DNA of 64,000 nt from contig JBJMKZ010000025.1 in the NCBI GenBank assembly GCA_045805565.1, positions 62,001 through 126,000 on the forward strand, read 5' to 3'. Every line of letters begins with the position of its first letter. Within the stretch, counting starts at the first letter, position 1. The DNA comes from DATAEY01 sp045805565 (GTDB lineage: Bacteria; Actinomycetota; Thermoleophilia; Solirubrobacterales; Solirubrobacteraceae). The translations under genes and the position numbers were made by a program. Positions 24,818 through 32,540 of the stretch are shown piece by piece. The notes under the pieces are model-generated. The model did no database searches. It worked only from the letters and a program-made list of their open reading frames with translations, and was not told the origin of the DNA.

Positions 24818-26595
24818 CACTCGTCTCTCTCGGCGGTGGCTGGCTCTTCGTCCCGATCGGGACGAAGCTCCTCGGCGTCGAACTCCTCCATCAGCCTGGC
24901 CACGAGCTCGTCGGCGGTCATGGCCGGGCCGTCGCCGTCGGGGCCGGCGTCCTCGTCGGCTCGCAGCTCGTAGCTCAGCCGCAGCGAACGCCCCGCCACC
25001 GCCTCCAGCGCGCGCCCGGCCGCTTGGCGGTTGCGAACGTCCTCGGCCTTGCGCTTGAGGAAGGCGGCCGACTCCGGGAAGGCGAGGCGCAGCTCGTCGG
25101 CGTGCAGCGCTACCGGGCGCGCGCCTTCCAGCAGCGCGGCCAGCATCGCGTTGTCGCCGCGGATCGTCTCGATCACCGACGGCCACAGCGAGTTGATGGC
25201 GTCGAGGTCGAGCTCGCGGTCGCGGTCGGCCGGCGCCGGCTCGGGTCCCGCCTGGGGAGGGATGGGAGGCCGGGGATCGGCCGCCAGCGCTCCGGCGGGC
25301 TCGCCCGCCACCGCAACCGCAGCGGCGGCCGGCGCGCGACCCTCCACCTCGCCGCCGGCAGGCGGCGACTTGGGTCGCGGCGCGCGCGCCGGGGACTCCG
25401 GCGCCTCGACCGGCTGCTCGGAGACCGCGCGCACCGGCCGCGGCGGTCCGAGCCGCTCCTCGAGGCGCTCGATGCGCGCGAGCAGCGCCCGCACCGAGGG
25501 GTCGAGATCGGGCGCAGCGGCCTTCACCAGGGCGAGCTCGAGCTGGATGCGCGCGTCGGCTCCGGCCTTGGCCCCCTCCATCGCCTCGGCGAGCACGTCC
25601 AGCAGGCGCACCACCGAGCTGCGGGGCATCTCGTCCGCTTGGTCGGCCAGCCGCGCGTCCTGCTCCGGGCTGACGCGGAGCTCGGGGGGCACCTCGCCCA
25701 GCGCCTGCACCACCAGCAGCGCGCGGGCGTGCTCCTCGAGGTCGCGCAGGAACTGACCGGAGTCGCGCCCGCTGTCGCCGAGGCGTGCCACCGCCCGCAG
25801 GCCACGGGCGGGATCGGCGGCCGCCACCGCCCCGGTCGCCTCGAACAGGAGGTCGGCATCGGGCAGGTTGAGCACGGCGAGCACTGCCTCGAGCTCGATG
25901 CGGGGCCCGCTGTAGGTGACGATCTGCTCCAGGTCGCCCAGCGCGTCGCGGAACGAGCCGCCGGCCCGCCGCGCGATCAGCGCACAGGCGGCGTCGGGCA
26001 GCTCGATTCCCTCGGCCTCGGCGGTCCGGCGCAGCACGGTGGCGATCTGGTCGGCCGAGGGACGGGCGAAGTCGAACCGGTGACAGCGGTCGACGACGGT
26101 GGGCAGGACCTTCTGCGGGTCGGTGGTGGCCAGCACGAAGATCGTGTTCGGCGGCGGCTCCTCCAGCGTCTTGAGGAACGCGTTCCACGCCTGCGTGGAC
26201 AGCATGTGCGCCTCATCGAGGATGTAGACCTTGTGACGCCCCGACACCGGCGCGTAGGCGACGCGCTCACGCAGCTCCCGGATGTCGTCGACCGAGTTGT
26301 TGGAGGCGGCGTCCAGCTCGATCACGTCCAGCGACGTGGCGGCGGCGATCGAGCGGCACGACTCGCACCGCCCGCAGGGCTGGGTCGTCGGCCCCCGCTC
26401 GCAGTTCAGGCAGGCGGCGAGGATCTTCGCCATCGAGGTCTTGCCGGTCCCGCGCGAGCCCACGAACAGGTAGGCGTGGTGAACCTTTCCCTGCTCGACC
26501 GCGTTGCGCAGCGTTCGGACCACCGCCTCCTGGCCGACCACCTCGTCGAACGCACGGGGGCGGTGGCGGCGGTACAGCGACGGGGCCTCGGTCAC
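24817..26595 (-). CDS. dnaX: DNA polymerase III subunit gamma/tau
   Basis: A 592-aa clamp-loader ATPase. Walker A GSRGTGKTSMAK is near residue 47, preceded by HHAYLFVG. A four-Cys zinc module follows (CLNC and CGRCESC). Walker B with DEAH (ILDEAHM) and sensor motif FVLATTDPQKV are intact. The C-terminal ~200 residues are Pro/Ala-rich and act as the tau-type linker. The ORF runs through without an obvious slippery A-run, so a frameshifted gamma form is not evident. It leads the ybaB-recR group; 4.5S RNA is encoded 114 bases upstream. Confidence 0.95.
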   Translation of the reverse strand: MTEAPSLYRRHRPRAFDEVVGQEAVVRTLRNAVEQGKVHHAYLFVGSRGTGKTSMAKILAACLNCERGPTTQPCGRCESCRSIAAATSLDVIELDAASNNSVDDIRELRERVAYAPVSGRHKVYILDEAHMLSTQAWNAFLKTLEEPPPNTIFVLATTDPQKVLPTVVDRCHRFDFARPSADQIATVLRRTAEAEGIELPDAACALIARRAGGSFRDALGDLEQIVTYSGPRIELEAVLAVLNLPDADLLFEATGAVAAADPARGLRAVARLGDSGRDSGQFLRDLEEHARALLVVQALGEVPPELRVSPEQDARLADQADEMPRSSVVRLLDVLAEAMEGAKAGADARIQLELALVKAAAPDLDPSVRALLARIERLEERLGPPRPVRAVSEQPVEAPESPARAPRPKSPPAGGEVEGRAPAAAAVAVAGEPAGALAADPRPPIPPQAGPEPAPADRDRELDLDAINSLWPSVIETIRGDNAMLAALLEGARPVALHADELRLAFPESAAFLKRKAEDVRNRQAAGRALEAVAGRSLRLSYELRADEDAGPDGDGPAMTADELVARLMEEFDAEELRPDRDEEPATAERDE

Positions 26596-26709
26596 GGGCG
26601 GCCGAGTCTAGCGGCCGGCTCGGTTCCCGCCGCCGCCCGACGAGGCGAAGCGGACCGTGCACCCTCCGTCGTGGCGGGCCCCCGGGCGGGTGCCTTGCCT
26701 TGGCTCCAG

Positions 26710-26803
26710 CCGGGGTGACCCGCTGCGCCTGCAGGTGACCGCTTAAGGCTGCTTCCTTCCGGACCTGACCTGGTTCACGGGCCTGCACCGCGCGGGACCC
26801 GGC
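26710..26803 (-). ncRNA. ffs: Signal recognition particle RNA (4.5S, small bacterial type)
   Basis: On the minus strand the core CAGGTCCGGAAGGAAGCAGC is the universally conserved SRP domain IV loop with the GGAA tetraloop. Flanking arms pair: the CCGGGTCCCGC end with GCGGGTCACCCCGG, and GTGCAGG with CCTGCAGG. The result is a ~94-nt hairpin, the normal size without an Alu domain. Exact ends are estimated from the terminal pairing. Position next to dnaX is common. Confidence 0.93.
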
Positions 26804-26975
26804 CTTCGACGCCTCGGCCTGGCGCGCCGGCCGCGAGGGCCGAAGGCCCCTCGGGAAGGGATTCAGCCCCGCTAGAGCGGATTGCGGGTGCAGGGCACCG
26901 CTACCTCCCCGCCTAGCACGGTCCACCGGCCATCCTACCGCCGCTGGGCCGAGGCTAGAATCGACGCCCACTCCG
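26804..26975. other. Intergenic leader region between 4.5S RNA and tRNA-Val
   Basis: This gap separates two divergent RNA genes and should hold both promoters. It includes GGCCG/CGGCC short inverted repeats and a TAGAAT -10-like box in front of the tRNA. No coding frame with supporting features is visible. Confidence 0.5.
26956..26961 (+). promoter_or_regulatory. -10-like element upstream of tRNA-Val
   Basis: TAGAAT lies 14 bases before the mature tRNA 5' end, at a suitable distance for a short leader. No good -35 match was found at 17 bp, so confidence is limited. Confidence 0.4.
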
Positions 26976-27047
26976 GGGCGCGTAGCTCAGCGGGAGAGCG
27001 CTCGCTTCACACGCGAGAGGTCGCTGGTTCGAAACCAGCCGCGCCCA
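26976..27047 (+). tRNA. tRNA-Val (anticodon CAC)
   Basis: A 72-nt cloverleaf: acceptor GGGCGCG pairs with CGCGCCC plus discriminator A; D-arm TAGCTCAGCGGGAGAGC; anticodon stem CTCGC/GCGAG around loop TTCACAC (anticodon CAC, reading GUG); T-arm GCTGG-TTCGAAA-CCAGC. CCA is not encoded. The 150 bases downstream to the deacetylase gene show no gene. The tRNA marks the switch from housekeeping to accessory genes. Confidence 0.97.
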
Positions 27048-27197
27048 TCAGAAGAAACGCTGCACCACCGGCGCTTCTGACGCTTCCCCTGTGAACTTGG
27101 GCTTCCACGCGGTGGCTTGGGCGAGCGCGATGTTCCCGTATCCAGGGCGAGACATGCAGCAGTTACGGCGGACGGAGCGGAGGCCTGGGTCCTGGCG

Positions 27198-27968
27198 CTA
27201 GGTGGATCGGCGAAAGTCCCGCCGCCCCACTCGACGTACTCGCGCGGCCGCCCGGCGAATGTGCAGGTAGGAGTCGAGGCCCCGCAAGACTGCGCGGAAA
27301 AGCGAGGGGCGACGGAGGTAATGGGCGTCCACTCGGGGCAGCGCGAACAGGTCTGCGCCGGAATGCACCGGTCGCGGCGCGGCGGCACAGGCGGCGTCGT
27401 ACGTCTGCGCAACCGCCGCACCGCCTGCAGCCGATGGAATCACGCCGTACGGGTAGGCGAACCAGCGAACCGGAGCTCCGGTGACGGCCTCGAGCACCGC
27501 TCTGGAGTCGGCCAGCTCGCGCTCCAGGACACTGGCGGGTGCGCCCGCCAGCGGCGTGTGGCTCATCCCGTGCGAGCCAAGCGCAAACCCTCGGACTGCC
27601 GCGGTCGCGAGAGAGCGGGCGCTTGCCAGGGGGCGGACAGGGACGCGCGCGGGCTGGGTCGCCCAGTCATTGTGTGCCCCGAGATGTCCGGCGACGCAGA
27701 ACATCGTCGCCGGGAGCCCGCGCTCTGCCAGGAGCGGTGCGGCGTGGTCGACCACGCTTTGGAAGCCGTCGTCGAACGTGATCGCGACACACGTGCCGAG
27801 CGCGCGCCCGGCTTGGATGTCATCCACCAGCGCGGCCAGCGTGACCACCCGTGCTTCCGCCCGGGCGAGACAGTCGAGGTGCTCCCGGAACACTTCGGGG
27901 GGTATGCAGAGGGGGGGCGGTCCTGGCTCGATGGCGTGGTAGACGAGAATCAGCGCCCGGTCGCTCAT
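27198..27968 (-). CDS. Polysaccharide deacetylase (NodB homology, CE4)
   Basis: A 256-aa putative metal-dependent deacetylase of carbohydrate N- or O-acetyl groups. ILVYHAI is the first strand. ITFDDGFQS carries the Asp-Asp of motif 1. GSHGMSHTPL is the HxxxH-type metal motif (SHGMSHT). WFAYPYG corresponds to motif 3. There is no signal peptide, so it may act in the cytoplasm or on a lipid-linked intermediate. ATG overlaps the stop of the upstream glycosyltransferase (ATGA), so the two work in the same glycan pathway. Confidence 0.85.
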   Translation of the reverse strand: MSDRALILVYHAIEPGPPPLCIPPEVFREHLDCLARAEARVVTLAALVDDIQAGRALGTCVAITFDDGFQSVVDHAAPLLAERGLPATMFCVAGHLGAHNDWATQPARVPVRPLASARSLATAAVRGFALGSHGMSHTPLAGAPASVLERELADSRAVLEAVTGAPVRWFAYPYGVIPSAAGGAAVAQTYDAACAAAPRPVHSGADLFALPRVDAHYLRRPSLFRAVLRGLDSYLHIRRAAARVRRVGRRDFRRST

Positions 27969-29281
27969 CGTGCGGCGCCGACCATGTGGCCCGCCTCGGC
28001 CGCCCTGGCCAGCCCGTCGTCGCCTCGACGGCGTGCGAGGTCGGCGATCAGCGACAGGTAGCGCCGCAGGTGCCCGTCGACCGTGAAGCGCTCCATGTAG
28101 GCGATGCGGGCACGCTGTCCGAGCTCCTCGCGGATCGCTGCATCCCCGGCGATCCGCCCCAGCGCGTCGTCCAGCTCGGCCGGCCCTTCGAACGTAAGCG
28201 CGGCGCCGGTCTCCGCTGCGAGCTCGGCCAGTGCCCCAAAGCGGCGGACGACCGCAGGGGTTCCGTGCGCGAACGCCTCGGCGGCCACCAAGCCGAACGC
28301 CTCGTGGCCGAGGGTAGGGACAACGACTGCGAGGGCGTCGCGGTACAGCGCGTCGAGCTCGCCGGACGACAACCACCCGGCGAAGTTGACATTCGGAAGT
28401 CGCCTGGCCGCCCGCCGCACCGGCCGGACCAGTCCCCCGTCGCCGGCGATCACGAGGGTCTCCGAGCGCCCGCTGATCACCTCGATCAGGCCGGCCACCC
28501 CCTTGATCGGCTCCAGACGGCCGGCGTACAGGAAGTACGGCCGACGCGGGCGCTGGAACGGGCCATCCTGTCCCCTGGCGGCCGCCGGATGCCGCCGGTC
28601 GGGCACAAAGTGCTCGAGCACCTCGATCCGCGTATGGCCCGCAAAGCGCCGGTGCAATCGGGCGCTCGTTCGGCTGGGGGCGATCAGGGCGTCCAGATGC
28701 CCCAGGCAACGCTCGAGCATGCCGGTCCGCCGCCACAGCTGGGGCGGGCGCCCATGGGTGATCTCACACGACCAGCAGGGCGGGTGGGCGCAGACCCGGC
28801 CACTGCGGCGCCAAAGCACGTGGCTCGCGCACAGCAGCCACTGCTCGTGAGCGGTGTACAGCTTGATCCCCTCGCCCGCTTCGACCAGTGCCGGCGCGCC
28901 GAGCAGCGAGGGGTTGTGGAAGTGCAGTACGTCGAAGTCACGCTCGAGTACGGTCTCCAGCTGGCGCCGCGCGTGCCAGGGACGGCCGGTGAGGTACGTC
29001 GCGACCAGCGACGGGAGGGTGTCGCCCAGCGGGACGACATCGACTGCTCCGTGCTCGACCGACTCCCGCGGTCGGTCCCGCGATAGCACGCGGTGCGCCT
29101 GCGGGGAGTGGACCACGGTGACCTCGTGCCCTTGTGCTGCCAGCGCGTGCGCCAGGCGCTGGACGTGGATCGCGTCCCCTCCGAAGTGCCAGGGCGGATA
29201 GAAAGTCGAGAGCATGCAGAAGCGGATGGGACGCCGCCCCGGGCTCTGGACTGCCGGCATGCCCCCGTCAGCGAGAGCCAT
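27965..29281 (-). CDS. GT4-family glycosyltransferase
   Basis: A retaining GT-B glycosyltransferase, about 438 aa from the ATG at 29281 (a TTG at 29350 or ATG at 29260 are alternatives). The N-terminal acceptor domain begins CMLSTFYPPWHFGGDAIHV. The donor domain contains YAGRLEPIKGV and the E-x7-E region HEAFGLVAAEAFAHGTPAV. An unusual Cys-rich insertion occurs around CAHPPCWSC. This class transfers nucleotide-activated sugars in exopolysaccharide or glycolipid synthesis; donor and acceptor are unknown. It is coupled to the downstream deacetylase. Confidence 0.85.
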   Translation of the reverse strand: MALADGGMPAVQSPGRRPIRFCMLSTFYPPWHFGGDAIHVQRLAHALAAQGHEVTVVHSPQAHRVLSRDRPRESVEHGAVDVVPLGDTLPSLVATYLTGRPWHARRQLETVLERDFDVLHFHNPSLLGAPALVEAGEGIKLYTAHEQWLLCASHVLWRRSGRVCAHPPCWSCEITHGRPPQLWRRTGMLERCLGHLDALIAPSRTSARLHRRFAGHTRIEVLEHFVPDRRHPAAARGQDGPFQRPRRPYFLYAGRLEPIKGVAGLIEVISGRSETLVIAGDGGLVRPVRRAARRLPNVNFAGWLSSGELDALYRDALAVVVPTLGHEAFGLVAAEAFAHGTPAVVRRFGALAELAAETGAALTFEGPAELDDALGRIAGDAAIREELGQRARIAYMERFTVDGHLRRYLSLIADLARRRGDDGLARAAEAGHMVGAAR

Positions 29282-29350
29282 CGCTCGAGCCCCATCCCCG
29301 AGGCGATCGGTCGCCGGAACGTCCACGGCGAAAGGCGGGCGCGCTGCCAA

Positions 29351-29723
29351 CAGGTGGTCGAAGTCCTGCCGTTGCTAAGCGGCTAGCCACGCGAGGATCG
29401 TAGTCGCGGCGTACCACCAAGGGCACCCAAATCGACAGACTGCACGTGAGGCCGAGAGGCGAACCCGTGGCGGTGCCGGGACGGGGCCCACAGGTCTGGG
29501 CCCCGGCTGTCCGCTGTCTCGAGCGTCCACTCGGTGGTGGTTGTTCGGCTGCTTTGCCATCCATCTGCAGACGTCGAGTTGCATTGGGGGCTTCACCCAG
29601 AGTCCAGGAGATCTCTCCCGCGTCGGCGCGGCAAGCTGGACACATGTACATCGCCAGCAAGTGCGTATTGCGGTGCCATGCGCGCGAGCGTCCGCGACCC
29701 ACCGCGGTCGCATTTCTGTCCGA
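29351..29723. other. 373-base non-coding gap with a hairpin
   Basis: Both flanking genes are on the minus strand. Frames crossing here lack starts, ribosome sites and family features, so I see no gene. Base composition is less biased than the neighbours. A 9-bp perfect hairpin lies at 29482-29505. It probably holds the terminator of the adenylating-enzyme operon and the promoter of the glycosyltransferase-deacetylase pair. Confidence 0.5.
29482..29505. terminator. Hairpin in the intergenic gap
   Basis: CGGGGCCCA and TGGGCCCCG pair perfectly around a 6-base loop (CAGGTC). No T-run follows on either strand. It is a candidate terminator downstream of the PaaK-like gene. Confidence 0.45.
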
Positions 29724-31361
29724 TTAGCTGGAGGCGGCCGAAGCCGACAGCGCCTCTTCGGCGGGCCCGTCGAGGATGTGAAGGGGAAGGATTTTGGCCG
29801 CGCTCGTCATGTACGGCTCCCGACGCACCACCCGCAGTGTGTCGCCGGCCGCCCAGACGTCAGCCATCAGCCGGTTCCGGGGGTTGGAGCGCAGGAAGTC
29901 GAGCACCGTGGACACGACCTCGGCGTCTTCGACCGGTCCCAGTCCGGGCCGCACAACGACGCTGACCTTGGGTAACCCGCTCGTCTCCTCCTCCGCCAGC
30001 TGGTAGTCGGTTGGGTCGCCGCCGAACCGTTCCGGCAGGACCTCGTCGATCAGAGTGATCAGGTCGGCGCCCAGGAAATGATTGCCCTCGCTGGTGAGCT
30101 TCTCGTAGCTGCGGATGCCGTGCAGGTGCAGGGAAAGACCGAGCTCTCCGAACGGACAGCCGCACACTCGAGGTTCCAACACGCCGTAGTCATCGCTCTC
30201 GACGTTGAGCATCAGCTTCGACGCGCTCGGCAGCAGCGTCGTGTACGAAAGGGCCGCGACGCTTGTGCCGACAGGCTCGAGCGTCTTGACGCGCTGGAGC
30301 ACGGCCAGCTTGTCGCTCAGGAAGTGAACATCGTCGACCGCCCGAGGCTCTCCGCACGCGACACCGATCCGGCCGGTCTCGGCCATCGTGTAGTGGCAGA
30401 CCGCGCGGCAGCCGACCCGGGCGAAGATCTCTGCCTTGCCATCGGTGTACGGCTCACCGCCGATGCGGAAGAACGTCCCGGCGATGTCGAGGCCCGCCTT
30501 CTCCGCGGCCGCGCACACGCGTACGCCCAGCGCCGCCTGGGTGTCGAGGACGGCCGGGAGACCTTCGCTCTTTCGTTCCGCCAGCCAGGTGGCGACCCGA
30601 GCGGCCTGCTCTGGAGGGCAGTAGTCAGGGGATTGCAGGCGGGCCCCACACACCCTCCCCGCCCGCACGGTGTACACCGTGAACAGCGAGAACTTCAGTG
30701 ACTCGAGGTTCATCCCGGCCCGGTAGGGGTTGAACCAGGCGGCGACCGGCTGGCCGACCTTGACCTGGCGCAGCGCGTTGTTCACACCGGATGCGGACGG
30801 CGGGATCACCCGCCAAAGGGCAAAGGGCCGATCCCACAGCGCGAAGGTCGTGCGGAACAGCGAGTGGTAGGCGGCCTCGTGCTGCAGAAGGTCGAGGTCC
30901 ACCGAGACGCGCCGTCGCACCCCGCGCGAGCCGCCCGTCGCCGCGCGGAAGTGTCGCGCCTGCAGCGGATTATCGAAGTGAAGGTGGTCGGCAGGGAGCG
31001 AGACCCCCAGGCGCTCGAGCGGGCGCCGACCCTTGAACTCGTCGAGCGTGACGTACACCCCCGCATCGCGAAGCGTGGAGAGCGCAGTCTCCAGCCCCTC
31101 AGCCCGGACGAGGGTGGCGACGTCGCCGAGCTCCGCCCCGGAAGCCCCCAGCAGAGCGCGGTAGGGACTGCGCGGATTCCCGTAGACGCCCCGGGCGAGC
31201 AGGGCGAGGAACGTGTCCGCCCGTTCGCACAGCTGCCGCTCCACTCGCCGACGAGCCTCCTCGGGGGTGAGGGTGGCCCGCACGAACCCCGGCAGCGCCC
31301 ATGCGTAGCGGCCGAGCATTCGCAGCTCCGCGAGCGTGCCGTCGCGGGTTCCGCGCCTCAT
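29724..31361 (-). CDS. PaaK/CapK-like adenylate-forming enzyme
   Basis: A 545-aa protein resembling the phenylacetate-CoA ligase branch of adenylating enzymes. ATGGSRGVRRRV (about residue 140) takes the place of the P-loop TSGSTG-type motif. HYTMAETGRIG corresponds to the A5 (YGxTE) motif. LMLNVESDDYGVLEP and a C-terminal small domain follow. Such enzymes activate a carboxylic acid as acyl-AMP. No CoA- or carrier-specific feature tells the acceptor. ATG overlaps the stop of the upstream ABC binding-protein gene (ATGA), an unusual pairing. Substrate unknown. Confidence 0.75.
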   Translation of the reverse strand: MRRGTRDGTLAELRMLGRYAWALPGFVRATLTPEEARRRVERQLCERADTFLALLARGVYGNPRSPYRALLGASGAELGDVATLVRAEGLETALSTLRDAGVYVTLDEFKGRRPLERLGVSLPADHLHFDNPLQARHFRAATGGSRGVRRRVSVDLDLLQHEAAYHSLFRTTFALWDRPFALWRVIPPSASGVNNALRQVKVGQPVAAWFNPYRAGMNLESLKFSLFTVYTVRAGRVCGARLQSPDYCPPEQAARVATWLAERKSEGLPAVLDTQAALGVRVCAAAEKAGLDIAGTFFRIGGEPYTDGKAEIFARVGCRAVCHYTMAETGRIGVACGEPRAVDDVHFLSDKLAVLQRVKTLEPVGTSVAALSYTTLLPSASKLMLNVESDDYGVLEPRVCGCPFGELGLSLHLHGIRSYEKLTSEGNHFLGADLITLIDEVLPERFGGDPTDYQLAEEETSGLPKVSVVVRPGLGPVEDAEVVSTVLDFLRSNPRNRLMADVWAAGDTLRVVRREPYMTSAAKILPLHILDGPAEEALSASAASS

Positions 31362-32455
31362 CTGCTCTTGCTCTCAACCCTTCGCCCTAGGCGGAGGAGA
31401 CGCTCGTAGCGGTCCATCCAGGTCCGCGAGTGTGCGGCGAAGTTCTCGACGTCGATCGCGACCTCCCTGGCGCCCGGCTCGCCCGCCAGATCCCGGCGGA
31501 CAGGCTCCACGTTGAATCTCTGGAGCACCCTCTGCCCGGGCCCGGTCAGCCAGTCCGCGTACAGGATCGCGGCCGCGGGATGCCGGCCGCCTGCCAGCAG
31601 CCCGATGCCTTGTGGTCGCGAGATGACGGGCTGCACCAACGGCCGGTAGGACACCGGCGCCCCCTCCTCGATCGAGTCGCGCGTCAGGTGCAGATAGTTG
31701 GTGGGTGCCACCGCATACTCCCCCGCCGCGAGCAGCTCGGCCATCAGGTTGTGACTCCCCACGATCCGGGCGTTTCGCGCGATCCCGTCGAGCAGCCGGT
31801 CAGCTTCGGTGCTGGACTTCCCCTCCCTCACCCAGTACGAGCGCAGAGCCTCATACCAGTCGGCGTCGCTCTCCTCGAGCGCGAGCTTGCCCCTCCACTT
31901 TGGCCCGGCCAGCTCCTCCCAGGAGCGGGGCTGGCGGCCCGCGGGCACCAGCCGAGTGTTCCAGCTCACGGCGAACGTGGTGAAGCGGGTTCCCGTCCAG
32001 CCGTCGTGGAGCGCGCCCGGAACCAGCCGCTTCCAACCCTGCGGGCGATAGGCGAAGAAGATGCCCTGACGGCGGAGCGTCACCAGCTCCGTGCCGGCGG
32101 TCTCGACTGCATCGGCCCCTGCAAACCCCGCCCTGGCCTCCTGGCTCACGCGCGTGGCGACGGTTTCGCTGGTGGACCGGTAGGTCGAGACGTCGATGCC
32201 CGGGTATGCCGCCTCGAAAGCGTGAGCTACCGCACTCTCCGTCTTGGAGGTGAGGGACGTGTAGACGGTGAGCTTCCCGCCCTGAGCCCGCGCCAGCTTC
32301 TGGAGCTTGCGCTCGCGCTCCTTGCCCTTTAGCCCTTGGACGTCGGAGAGGGCCCGCTCGAAGCCCTGCCGGCCGCCGGCCTGGCTGCCAACTCCTCCGC
32401 AACTGGCGAGCGCCAGGACGATCAGCGGGATGAGTGCTCTGCGGACGCTGTGCAA
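31358..32455 (-). CDS. ABC transporter substrate-binding lipoprotein, Fe3+-type (FbpA/FutA-like)
   Basis: The protein has a lipoprotein signal: RRALIPLIVLALASC, with the lipobox LASC. A TTG at 32455 gives a 365-aa protein with the lipid-modified Cys at position 19; an ATG at 32506 is possible but gives an overlong leader. The mature part begins KLTVYTSLTSKTESAVAHAFEAA, typical of family-1 periplasmic binding proteins for ferric iron, and RSWEELAGPKWRGKLALEE is the usual hinge motif. It is divergent from the permease and ATPase genes, which complete the transporter. Polyamine or phosphonate-type ligands cannot be excluded. Confidence 0.82.
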   Translation of the reverse strand: MHSVRRALIPLIVLALASCGGVGSQAGGRQGFERALSDVQGLKGKERERKLQKLARAQGGKLTVYTSLTSKTESAVAHAFEAAYPGIDVSTYRSTSETVATRVSQEARAGFAGADAVETAGTELVTLRRQGIFFAYRPQGWKRLVPGALHDGWTGTRFTTFAVSWNTRLVPAGRQPRSWEELAGPKWRGKLALEESDADWYEALRSYWVREGKSSTEADRLLDGIARNARIVGSHNLMAELLAAGEYAVAPTNYLHLTRDSIEEGAPVSYRPLVQPVISRPQGIGLLAGGRHPAAAILYADWLTGPGQRVLQRFNVEPVRRDLAGEPGAREVAIDVENFAAHSRTWMDRYERLLRLGRRVESKSR

Positions 32456-32540
32456 GTCGCCGCCTCGTCCCCGGCCATCCGGCTGGGCCACGCGGCGGGA
32501 GAGCATACTCCGGCACTGGGGATGTAGCTTCCCGGTCCTC

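Noticed and set aside
24491..26188. 565-codon minus frame joining the ybaB reading frame to upstream sequence
   Set aside because: The upstream portion lies within dnaX in another frame. Only the last 108 residues match YbaB, with their own ATG.
29541..29975. 144-codon + frame in the 29.35-29.72 kb gap
   Set aside because: Lacks a ribosome site, extends into the antisense of the PaaK-like gene and shows no family features.
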